A DNA stretch of 64,000 bases from Prado023 sp963818445 (GTDB lineage Bacteria; Actinomycetota; Actinomycetes; S36-B12; CAIYMF01). Shown here in pieces: positions 53,749 to 62,400 of the stretch. The stretch covers positions 67,611 to 131,610 of the forward strand of contig CAWFSG010000018.1 of assembly GCA_963818445.1 (NCBI GenBank), read 5' to 3'. A model generated the notes under the pieces. That model did no database searches. It saw only the letters and a program-made list of their open reading frames with translations, and was not told the DNA's origin. The stretch's first letter is position 1. Every line of letters begins with the position of its first letter. A program made the translations under genes and the position numbers.

Positions 53749-54762
53749 CCCTCCACGTAGTCGCTGTCCGAGGTCTTCACCCACGACATGAGCTGGCGCA
53801 GCTGGCGGCCGGTCTCCTCGATCGGGTGGGCCTCACCGGCCGCGCGCAGGGCGTGGAACTCCGGGGCGCCGGCGTCCTGGTCGTCGATGAATCGCTGTGC
53901 GAAGGCGCCGGACTGGATGTCGGCGAGCACCGCACGCATGTTGTCCTTGACGTGCGGGTCGATGACCCGCGGGCCGGAGACGTAGTCGCCGTACTCGGCG
54001 GTGTCCGAGATGCTCCAGCGCTGCTTGGCGATGCCGCCCTCGTACATGAGGTCGACGATCAGCTTCAGCTCGTGCAGGCACTCGAAGTAGGCGACCTCGG
54101 GCTGGTAGCCGGCCTCGGTCAGGACCTCGAAACCGGTCTGCACCAGCTTCGACGCACCGCCGCACAGCACGGCCTGCTCGCCGAACAGGTCGGTCTCGGT
54201 CTCCTCGGTGAAGGTGGTCTTGATCCCGCCGGCGCGCAGCGCGCCGATCGCCTTGGCGTAGGACAGCGTCGAGGTCCCACGCCCCACCGGTGGCGTCCTG
54301 CTCGACGGCCACGATCGCGGGCACGCCGCGCCCGGCCACGTACTCGCGGCGGACCAGGTGACCCGGGCCCTTCGGGGCGACCATGCACACGTCGACGTCG
54401 GCCGGGGGCTTCACGTAGCCGAAGCGGATGTTGAACCCGTGCGCGAAGAACAGGGCGTCCCCGGCCTTGAGGTTCGGGGCGATCGCCTCGGCGTACAGGC
54501 CGCGCTGGGCGGGGTCGGGCACCAGGACCATGATCAGGTCGGCCTCGGCGCACGCCGTGGCCGGGTCGACGACCCGCAGGCCCTCGGCCTCGGCCTTCGC
54601 GCGGCTCTTGGAGCCCTCAGCGAGGCCGACGCGCACGTCGACCCCGGAGTCGCGCAGGCTCAGCGCATGGGCGTGGCCCTGGCTGCCGTATCCGAGCACC
54701 GCGACCTTGCGGCCCTGGATGATCGAGAGGTCGGCGTTGTCGTCGTAGTACAGCTCAGCCAC
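53733..54762 (-). CDS. ilvC: Ketol-acid reductoisomerase IlvC, one apparent frameshift
   Basis: Class I NADP-dependent KARI. The N-terminal frame has the Rossmann motif VLGYGSQGHAHALSLRDSGV, FFAHGFNIRFG and APKGPGHLVRREY; the second frame has IKTTFTEETETDLFGEQAVLCGG, YFECLHELKLIVDLMYEGG and YGDYVSGPRV, holding the catalytic acidic residues. Removing one base near 54270 gives 342 residues. GTG start with AAGGAG seven bases upstream. A 198-bp gap with a hairpin separates it from ilvN. Confidence 0.95.
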
Positions 54763-54890
54763 TGTGGGGCTCCTTGGGTGTTGCGGCGCGCGTACGAGCC
54801 GCGCCGGGGATCTGCTTCGGAGGTGATTCTGTCAGGTTGGTCGTTCCGCTTGAGCGGCGGTCGGTGGGCCGGCGGGCTGTCCGGCGGCGT

Positions 54891-54933
54891 TGTGTCATCG
54901 ATCCGGCAATCAAAGTGCTGGATCGATGACACA
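54891..54933. repeat. Intergenic inverted repeat, family A copy 2
   Basis: Arms 54891-54908 and 54916-54933 (18 bases, one G-T pair) around a 7-base loop. TGTGTCATCGATCC and its inverse match the hairpin at 19437-19479. It lies 28 bp after the ilvN stop and 129 bp before ilvC, so probably a partial or full terminator within the ilvBN-ilvC region. Confidence 0.65.
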
Positions 54934-54960
54934 GGACGGCGGGGTCGCCCGCCAAGCGCG

Positions 54961-55485
54961 TCAGGCGGTCCGGTCGACCGGACGCAGGGCGCGCTCGGTC
55001 ATCGACTTGGAGCCGCGGCCCAGGGCCACCGCCCCGGACTTGACCAGCTCGCGGATGCCGAACGGCTCCAGCACCCGCAGCAGCGCGTCGAGCTTGTCGC
55101 GGCTGCCCGTGACCTCGATGGTGACCGCGTCCGGGGCCACGTCGACGACCCCGGCGCGGAACAGCGCGACGGTCTCCAGGACGTGGCTGCGCGTCGTGGC
55201 GTCGGCGCGCACCTTGACGAGCATGAACTCGCGCTGCACCGAGGTCCCCGGCTCGAGCTCCACGATCTTGAGCACGTTCACCAGCTTGTTCAACTGCTTG
55301 GTCACCTGCTCCAGCGGCAGCCCCTCGACCTCGACGACCAGGGTGATCCGCGAGACCTCCGGGGTCTCGGTCGGGCCGACGGCCAACGACTCGATGTTGA
55401 ACCCGCGCCGCGAGAAGAGCCCCGCGATCCGGGCCAGCACGCCCGGCTGGTCCTGGACCAGCACGCTCAGTGTGTGACGGCTCAT
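54961..55485 (-). CDS. ilvN: Acetolactate synthase regulatory subunit
   Basis: A 174-residue ACT-domain subunit that confers valine feedback control on IlvB: MSRHTLSVLVQDQPGVLARIAGLF, GFNIESLAVGPTE and a C-terminal domain with VEVTGSRDKLDAL-like and GIRELVKSGAVALGRG. It starts three bases after the ilvB stop. Confidence 0.97.
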   Translation of the reverse strand: MSRHTLSVLVQDQPGVLARIAGLFSRRGFNIESLAVGPTETPEVSRITLVVEVEGLPLEQVTKQLNKLVNVLKIVELEPGTSVQREFMLVKVRADATTRSHVLETVALFRAGVVDVAPDAVTIEVTGSRDKLDALLRVLEPFGIRELVKSGAVALGRGSKSMTERALRPVDRTA

Positions 55486-55488
55486 CGC

Positions 55489-57252
55489 TCAGTCCTCCCG
55501 GTCCCACTTCGGCGCCATGTCGCGCGCGAACTTGATGTCAGAGTTGCTCGTCCCGGCGGCGACCATCGGCCACACCATGGCGTCCTTGTGCACCCGGAAG
55601 TCCACGACCACCGGTGCGTCGTTGATCGACATCGCCTTCTCGATCGTGCCGTCGACGTCCTCGGCGGAGTCGCAGCGCAGCCCGACGCAGCCGTAGGCAT
55701 CGGCCAGCTTCACGAAGTCCGGGACGCTGTGCGAGTGCAGGTCGGTGTTGGAGTAGCGCTCGTTGTAGAACAGCGACTGCCACTGGCGCACCATGCCCAG
55801 GGCGCCGTTGTTGATCAGCGCCACCTTGATCGGGATGTTGTTGATCGTGCAGGTGGCCAGCTCCTGGTTGGTCATCTGGAAGCAGCCGTCGCCGTCGATG
55901 GCCCAGACGGTCTTCTCCGGGGCCCCGACCTTGGCGCCCATCGCGGCGGGAACCGCGAAGCCCATGGTGCCCAGGCCGCCGGAGTTGATCCACGTGCCCG
56001 GCTTCTCGTACTGCACGAACTGCGCGGCCCACATCTGGTGCTGGCCGACGCCGGCCACGTAGAGCGCGTCCGGCCCGACGATCTGGCCCAGCCGCTCGAT
56101 GACGTACTGCGGGGCGAGCGTCCCGTCGCTGGGCGTCTCGTAGCCCAGCGGGTACTTCTCCAGCCAGTGGTCCAGCTCCGACCACCAGCCGGCGATGTCG
56201 AACGCCCGGCCCGCGGCCAGCTCGGCCTGGATGGCCACCACGAGCTCGGCGATGACCTCCTTGGCATCGCCGACGATCGGCACGTCGGCGCGGCGGTTCT
56301 TCGAGATCTCCGCCGGATCGATGTCGGCGTGGATGACCTTGGCGTTCGGGGCGAACGTCGACAGCTGGCCGGTGACCCGGTCGTCGAAGCGCGTGCCCAG
56401 GGCGATCAGCAGGTCCGAGGACTGCAGGGCCCCGACGGCGGCCACCGTCCCGTGCATGCCGGGCATGCCGAGGTTCTGCGGGTGGCTGTCGGGCAGCGCG
56501 CCACGCGCCATGAGCGTCGTCACGACCGGGATTCCGGTGAGGTCGGCCAGGGCGCGCAGCTCCGCCGCGGCCCCGGCGCGGATGATCCCGCCACCCACGT
56601 AGAGCACCGGCTTGCGCGACTCCAGCATGAGGCGGGCGGCCTCGCGAACCTGCTTGGTGTGCGGCCGGGTCGTCGGCTTGTACCCCGGCAGGTCCAGGCG
56701 CGAGGGCCAGGCGAAGGTCGTCTGCGCCTGCAGGGCGTCCTTGGCGATGTCCACCAGGACCGGACCGGGTCGGCCGGTGCTGGCGATGTGGAAGGCCTCG
56801 GCGATCGCCCGGGGGATCTCCTCGGCGCGGGTCACCAGGTAGTTGTGCTTGGTGACCGGCATCGTGATCCCACGGATGTCGGCCTCCTGGAAGGCATCGG
56901 TGCCGATGGAGGCCGAGTTCACCTGGCCAGTGATGGCGACCATCGGCACCGAGTCCATGTACGCGTCAGCGATCGGCGTCACCAGGTTGGTGGCTCCCGG
57001 CCCGGAGGTCGCCATGCAGACCCCGACCCGTCCGGTCGCGTACGCGTAACCCGCTGCTGCATGCCCTGCGCCCTGCTCGTGGCGGACGAGGATATGCCGG
57101 ACCTGGGTGGAGTCCATCAACGGGTCGTATGCGGGCAGGATCGCGCCACCGGGGATCCCGAATACCGTGTCGACACCGGCGGCCTCCAGCGAGCGCACGA
57201 GGCTGCTGGCCCCGCTGATCGTCGTGGTGGGTGGTGTCTGTGACGTCGACAT
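55489..57252 (-). CDS. ilvB: Acetolactate synthase catalytic subunit
   Basis: A 587-residue ThDP/FAD enzyme for the first common step to valine and isoleucine. VFGIPGGAILPAYDPL, VRHEQGAGHAAAGYA with the activating Glu, ATSGPGATNLVTPIADAYMDS and the PP motif IDGDGCFQMTNQELATC through NNGALGMVRQW are intact. The ATG at 57252 is chosen because the upstream in-frame sequence belongs to the leader region. It is under the attenuator at 57326-57421. Confidence 0.97.
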   Translation of the reverse strand: MSTSQTPPTTTISGASSLVRSLEAAGVDTVFGIPGGAILPAYDPLMDSTQVRHILVRHEQGAGHAAAGYAYATGRVGVCMATSGPGATNLVTPIADAYMDSVPMVAITGQVNSASIGTDAFQEADIRGITMPVTKHNYLVTRAEEIPRAIAEAFHIASTGRPGPVLVDIAKDALQAQTTFAWPSRLDLPGYKPTTRPHTKQVREAARLMLESRKPVLYVGGGIIRAGAAAELRALADLTGIPVVTTLMARGALPDSHPQNLGMPGMHGTVAAVGALQSSDLLIALGTRFDDRVTGQLSTFAPNAKVIHADIDPAEISKNRRADVPIVGDAKEVIAELVVAIQAELAAGRAFDIAGWWSELDHWLEKYPLGYETPSDGTLAPQYVIERLGQIVGPDALYVAGVGQHQMWAAQFVQYEKPGTWINSGGLGTMGFAVPAAMGAKVGAPEKTVWAIDGDGCFQMTNQELATCTINNIPIKVALINNGALGMVRQWQSLFYNERYSNTDLHSHSVPDFVKLADAYGCVGLRCDSAEDVDGTIEKAMSINDAPVVVDFRVHKDAMVWPMVAAGTSNSDIKFARDMAPKWDRED

Positions 57253-57325
57253 CGTCGGTCCCTTGCTCTCGGTTCGGGTGTTCGGTGGTGATCCTGCCAG
57301 TGCAGTGCTGAGTGCAAATGAAAGA

Positions 57326-57349
57326 CCCCGTGCCCAATGGGTCACGAGG
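57326..57349 (-). terminator. Attenuator terminator upstream of ilvB
   Basis: Minus strand CCTCGTG-A-CCCA pairs with TGGG-C-ACGGGG, followed by TCTTTCATTT. It lies 22 bases after the leader ORF stop and about 75 bases before ilvB. This is the terminator half of an attenuator. Confidence 0.65.
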
Positions 57350-57370
57350 TCACGTCGGAGTAGGGAACAG

Positions 57371-57421
57371 TCAGGCTGGGGTTCCCACCCCGGCGTGAGT
57401 CGCTACTACGATAATTCGCAC
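57371..57421 (-). CDS. ilvBN leader peptide, Ile/Val-rich
   Basis: A 16-codon ORF from GTG, MRIIVVATHAGVGTPA, with ATT ATC GTA GTA in a row. Ile and Val are the two pathway products sensed. The GTG lies six bases after a -10 element, so the leader is probably leaderless, as known for corynebacterial attenuator leaders. GGGGTGGGAACCCC near its end can form part of a competing stem. Confidence 0.75.
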   Translation of the reverse strand: MRIIVVATHAGVGTPA

Positions 57422-57427
57422 GCGCTC

Positions 57428-57456
57428 ATACTGCCCATGCCGGCTCAGAAGCGCAA
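57428..57456 (-). promoter_or_regulatory. ilvBN leader promoter
   Basis: TTGCGC (57456-57451), a 17-bp spacer and CAGTAT (57433-57428) on the minus strand, ending six bases before the leader GTG. Spacing is that of a SigA-type promoter with a leaderless transcript. Confidence 0.5.
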
Positions 57457-57529
57457 CCCCCTGACCCGAATGCCCACTATGTGAGACGCAGCCGTCCATC
57501 GTGCCTGCCCGCGCGACCTGGGAACCCGA

Positions 57530-58814
57530 TCACTCGAGGATCGTCACGGCTCCATTGCCAGCGACCCACACGGACCCTGACCCGGGGTCCACAGCGAGGT
57601 TCGTCTCGCCCTCGATCGGGACCACGGCGCCCAGGTCCCGTGTCTCGGTGTCCAGTGCCTGCACCCCAGTCGCTGGCGCGCCGACGGTCGAGAGGTAGAC
57701 GACCCCAGCGGCCGGGTCGCAGGCCCGCGTCCAGAGCACCATCGCCGGCGAGACGATCGACTCGATGACGGTGCCCGCAGCGGGGTCGACGACGTACACC
57801 GCCGACGTACCCCCGCCGACCGGCACCACATCGACGGTGCCTCGTGAGACCCCGAGCGACTGGACGGTCCCCGGTGCGATGGTCGAGGGCGTTCGACGCG
57901 GGAGCCTGCCCGACGCCCTGCGGACCCGAGACGTAGACCAGTCCGGTGGTGGGATCGACGACAGGTGTCCCGAGGTATCCCAGGCAGTTCTCGCACGGGT
58001 CGTCCATCCCCGGCACCACCTGGACGGTCCTGGCCACCTCGCGCGACGCTGCGTCGACGACGACGAGCCTGCCCTCACCCGGATCGCCCACCAGGACCCG
58101 GCCCCGGACGGGGTCGACAGCGATCCCCGCACCGGCCTCAGCGGGGACCGGGATCCGAGCGAGCACCTCATGGCTCGCACCGTCGATGACCACGAGGATG
58201 CCGGACGAGTCCCCGGACGGCCCCTCCTCCATCACCCAGATCAGGCCCGACGTCGGGTCGACGGCGATCCCCCAGAGTCCGGCCGCGCCAACGCGAATCG
58301 TGCCCGCTGCCTGATGGGTGTCGGCGTCGATCACCGAGATGGACCCCGACGGGGCCCCACCGGAGCGCGTGGCGTAGAGGACACCGGCGTAGGGATCCGC
58401 TGCCACCCGCGGGTACAGGCCCGGCATCTCGCCCGTGAGGTCGATCTCGTCGGTCATCTCGCGGGTGGCGATGTCGGCCACCTGCAGCACATCGGCCATC
58501 GCTGGGGTCTCGCCCCCACACCCCCGACAGGTCGTGATGTAGACCTCGCCCACGACCGGATCGATGACGACCGAGCTGACGACACCCTCGAGAGGCAGTG
58601 TGGCAGCAATCGACGACACCGGACCACGGGTCCGCTCGACGAGGAGGTCCTGGGCCGTGGGCCGGGCAGGAGTTCCGGTGGCCGTCACCGAGGAGCTGGA
58701 GCTCGAACCCGGCGCAGACGGCTCACTGGGCCCAGGGGCCGTCTGGCAACCGCACGTCAGGACCAGCACCAGCCCAGCAACGAGCCACCGGCTCCTCAGC
58801 ACCGCTCCCCGCAT
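57530..58814 (-). CDS. Putative lipoprotein with YVTN-like beta-propeller, one apparent frameshift
   Basis: The N-terminus MRGAVLRSRWLVAGLVLVL precedes a Cys-containing lipobox-like TCGC and a Ser-rich linker. The body has repeats of VxxDPxxGxVYV type (VVIDPVVGEVYITTC, VAADPYAGVLYATRS, IAVDPTSGLIWVME, IAVDPVRGRVLVGD, PVVDPTTGLVYVSG, LAVDPGSGSVWVAG), typical of YVTN propellers. The frame breaks near 57887 in GCCCTCG; removing one C gives 427 residues. It lies between ilvD and the ilvBN leader. The role is unknown; extracellular binding is likely. Confidence 0.75.
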
Positions 58815-58914
58815 ACCCCCAGCGTCGCGCCCAGGGGTAGCCGCCGGTAAGGGCTGGAGGTCCTCCGGATCGCGCTGCCCGGTGTGAGGGCAGTTCCGAG
58901 GTGTCAGGACGCTC

Positions 58915-60606
58915 TCAGTCGCAGACCGCTCCGCGCGAGGCGGAGCCGACCAGCTTGGCGTACTTGGCCAGGACACCTCGGTTGTAGCGCGGTGGGAGCG
59001 GGACCCAGGCCTCGCGGCGTACGGCGAGGTCCGCGTCGTCCACGAGCAGGTCGAGGCTCCGATTCGGGATGTCGATGCGCACGCGGTCACCGTCGGCCAC
59101 CAGCGCGATCGGACCGCCGTCGACGGCCTCCGGGGCGACGTGACCCACGCACAGGCCAGTGGTGCCGCCGGAGAAGCGGCCATCGGTGATCAGCAGGACG
59201 TCCTTGCCCAACCCAGCGCCCTTGATGGCCGCGGTGATCATCAGCATCTCGCGCATGCCCGGGCCGCCCTTGGGACCCTCGTAGCGGATGATCACGACGT
59301 CGCCGGCCTGGATGGTGCCGTCCTCCAAGGCGTCCATCGCCGCGCGCTCGCGCTCGAAGACGCGTGCCGGGCCCTCGAACACCTCCACGGGGATGCCGGC
59401 GTTCTTCACCACGGCCCCCTCGGGGACCAGCGAGCCGCCGAGGATCGTGATTCCGCCGGCGCCGCCCATCGGGTCGGCCATCGCGCGCAGGATCGTGCCA
59501 TCCGGGTCCGGGGGGTTGACCTGAGCCAGGTTCTCGGCGACCGTGCGCCCAGTCACCGTCAGGCAGTCGCCGTGCAGCAGGCCGGCGTCGAGCAGGGCGC
59601 GCATGACGACCGGCACTCCCCCGACGCGGTCCATGTCGCTCATCACGAAGCGCCCGAACGGCTTGAGGTCGCCCAGCAGGGGGACCTTGGCTCCGATGCG
59701 CTGGAAGTCCTCCATCTCGAGGTCGACATCGGCCTCGTGGGCGATCGCGAGCAGGTGCAGGACGGCGTTCGTGGAGCCGCCGAGGGCCATGACCACGGCG
59801 ATGGCGTTCTCCAGGGACTTCTTCGTGATGATGTCGCGGGTGGTGATGCCCTGGCGCAGCATCTCGACGACGGCCTCGCCGGAGCGCCGGGCGAAGCCGT
59901 CGCGGCGGCGGTCCACCGCCGGCGGGGCGGCCGAGCCGGGCAGGCTCATCCCCATCGCCTCGGCTGCTGAGGCCATCGTGTTGGCGGTGTACATGCCTCC
60001 GCACGCGCCCTCACCCGGACAGATCGCGCGCTCGATCTCGTCGACCTCCGCACGGGTGATGAGCCCCCGGGCACACGCCCCGACGGCCTCGAAGGCGTCG
60101 ATGATCGTGACGTCGCGGTCCCCGACCCGCCCCGGGAGGATCGACCCGGCGTACACGAACACCGACGCCACGTCGAGGCGAGCGGCGGCCATCAGCATGC
60201 CCGGCAGGGACTTGTCGCAGCCCGCGAAGGTGACCATCCCGTCGAGGCACTCGGCCTGCATGACCGCCTCGACGGAGTCGGCGATGATCTCGCGGCTGAC
60301 CAGCGAGAAGTGCATGCCCTCGTGGCCCATCGAGATGCCATCGGAGACCGAGATCGTGCCGAACTGCAGCGGGTAGCCGCCGCCGGCGTGCACACCCTCC
60401 TTCGCCGAGCGGGCCAGCCGCTCCAGCGACAGGTTGCACGGGGTGATCTCGTTCCAGCTCGAGGCGATGCCGATCTGGGGCTTCGGGAAGTCCTCGTCGG
60501 ACATGCCCACCGCGCGCAGCATGCCGCGGGCGGCGGCGCGCTCGAGGCCGTCGGTGACGGTGCGCGAGCGGGGCTTGATGTCGGGGGTGGTGGGGGTCTC
60601 GGTCAT
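58915..60606 (-). CDS. ilvD: Dihydroxy-acid dehydratase
   Basis: Fe-S dehydratase of 563 residues for the third common step of the branched-chain pathway. PQIGIASSWNEITPCN, FAGCDKSLPGMLMAAARL and GEGACGGMYTANTM supply the cluster cysteines, and ITDGRFSGGTTGLCVGHVAPEA is the C-terminal signature. The ATG at 60606 follows TACTCT by a few bases and has no clear Shine-Dalgarno, so it may be leaderless. Confidence 0.97.
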   Translation of the reverse strand: MTETPTTPDIKPRSRTVTDGLERAAARGMLRAVGMSDEDFPKPQIGIASSWNEITPCNLSLERLARSAKEGVHAGGGYPLQFGTISVSDGISMGHEGMHFSLVSREIIADSVEAVMQAECLDGMVTFAGCDKSLPGMLMAAARLDVASVFVYAGSILPGRVGDRDVTIIDAFEAVGACARGLITRAEVDEIERAICPGEGACGGMYTANTMASAAEAMGMSLPGSAAPPAVDRRRDGFARRSGEAVVEMLRQGITTRDIITKKSLENAIAVVMALGGSTNAVLHLLAIAHEADVDLEMEDFQRIGAKVPLLGDLKPFGRFVMSDMDRVGGVPVVMRALLDAGLLHGDCLTVTGRTVAENLAQVNPPDPDGTILRAMADPMGGAGGITILGGSLVPEGAVVKNAGIPVEVFEGPARVFERERAAMDALEDGTIQAGDVVIIRYEGPKGGPGMREMLMITAAIKGAGLGKDVLLITDGRFSGGTTGLCVGHVAPEAVDGGPIALVADGDRVRIDIPNRSLDLLVDDADLAVRREAWVPLPPRYNRGVLAKYAKLVGSASRGAVCD

Positions 60607-60615
60607 GAGGGCAAG

Positions 60616-60640
60616 AGTAGTGGCCTCCCGCGGCACTACT
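60616..60640. promoter_or_regulatory. Inverted repeat overlapping the ilvD promoter
   Basis: AGTAGTG (60616-60622) and CACTACT (60634-60640), 11 bases apart, start 10 bp upstream of the ilvD ATG and overlap its TACTCT -10-like element. Candidate repressor operator. Confidence 0.4.
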
Positions 60641-60778
60641 CAGATCGCTCCGCCAGCGCACAGCTCGATGCAGCTGATCTGGGCGCCCTCTCGCGGCCGT
60701 CGTCAGCCAGCGTCAGGGGACCAAGGGCTCTGGCCCGCCCGCGGGCCCGAGGCGTAGACCGGAGGTGTGGGACGGCCA

Positions 60779-62400
60779 ATGGCGCCCCCCACAGATGGGG
60801 GTACACGGGTAGCCGCCCGTGCGGTGGCTGCGTTGGCGGCGTGCGCCCTTGTCGCCGCCACCACCGGGTGCCGGTGGGGCCCCCAGCCCGAGACTCCCGA
60901 ATGGGCGTCCGCCGCCGAGGACTACGCGGCGGCGCTGAACGATGTCTATCGAGTCGGGATCACCGATGCGATGCGCTTCTACGCCCCCGATGCACACGTC
61001 GACAAGCGGTTCATCAACTACGAGGGCGTCGGCCGCGCGGGATTCGCGCAGGCGCTGCGGGACAACGCCCAGAACCCACCAACCTGGACGGGCGGGCGCG
61101 ACACCACGGACCGGATCGACCTTGTCCCTCTCGAGCCGCTCTACCTGTCCCGCGACGGGTTCCTTGAGCCACTGCGCCGGATTGATCCGGCGATCGTCCC
61201 GTCCATCGACGCGGCGTTCCTCTACACCATCGGCGCCGCAGGCATCGCCGACGAGATGGTCCTCGGGTCCGGGGCATCCGGCAGCTGGACCTCCCAGGGG
61301 GCCAGCACGGATCAGGTCGAGGACCTTGCCGCCGGCTACCTCCGTGGGTGGACCGCAGGCGATAGCAGCGCGGTCCGTGGTCAGTACACCGCAGATGCCA
61401 CGCTGACTGACTCCCTGGCCGACAGGAAGATCACCGGGGCATCGGCCATCGCGGCGGAGGCGGGCGGCTCCGCGGGCCTCTCGCTGCGGGGGGCCACGCT
61501 GCACGAGATCCCGGACGATGCCTGGCGGGCCGCCTACATCACTGGGGCCTACGGCGCCGGCATTGGCGGCACGGATCGGCTCGTCCTCCTGCTTGACGTG
61601 CCCGGGGAGAGCGGACTGTCCGGGGGCCGTCGCCACCGTCCTGTGGCTGGACGGCGAGAAGCGCATCACCCGGGAGGAGCGGCTGCACCGGATCGACTCG
61701 GTGCGTCGCTGCACGACACCGGACCAGCTCCCGAGCGGCTGGTGGGACAGCATCAGGCCGCCCACGACACAGCCGATCACCCGCACCGGGACCCTCGACC
61801 CCGGCGCCCACGACATCGCGGTCTGGAACGGCGATCCGCGCATCGACCCGATCGTCGACTGGGCACAGCAGCGCTTCGCACGGCTGCGGACTGCCACCCC
61901 CAGAACCGACGTCCATCACGTTCCTCCCACTGGTCGACGGTGACCGATGGGACGCGTTCGGCTTCCCCACCGGCTCGGATGCTCCTGACCTCGGCCTCCC
62001 ATTCACGGCGGACGAGGCCTGCCCCGACGTCCCCTGCCACTGGCCCATCGAGGTGCGGGCGGCAACCCTCCACGAGTTCGCGCACCTGTACCTGGCTCCG
62101 TCCGTGTACGGGGGCAACAACTCCTACGAAGTCCCCCAGGGCCACAAACGCGTCAAGGAGTTCCTCGCCGCCCACGACCTGACCTGGCACGACCCCGCCC
62201 TGCCCTGGGGCCAGCAGGGCAACGAACGCGCCGCCGAGACCATCGCCTGGGGCCTCATGGACCAGCCCTACACCGTCGACGCCCGGCTCGGCCCCCTCAC
62301 CTGCGCCCAGCTCACGGCCGACTTCCAGACCCTGACCAACACCACCCCCGACCCCCGCGCCTGCGCGGAGCCCGGCGGAAGGAGCGGAGGTGCCCCATGA
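60779..62400 (+). CDS. Putative lipoprotein with C-terminal HExxH domain (paralogue 1), two apparent frameshifts
   Basis: First of two tandem paralogues. The signal segment (about residues 10-33) ends AATTGC, a lipobox-like site. An NTF2/SnoaL-like region with RFYAPDAHVD is followed by a second such region (WTAGDSSAVRGQYTADATL) and a conserved REERLHRIDSVRRC and WWDSI stretch. The C-terminal domain has LHEFAH at 62068-62085 and NERAAETIAWGL downstream, a gluzincin-like arrangement. Extra G in GGGGG (61622-61626) and extra C in CCCCC (61897-61901) break the frame; corrected length is 539 residues. It overlaps paralogue 2 by ATGA. Function unknown. Confidence 0.7.

Noticed and set aside
54358..57243. 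961-codon plus-strand open frame
   Set aside because: Antisense to ilvC, ilvN and ilvB, which are unmistakable.
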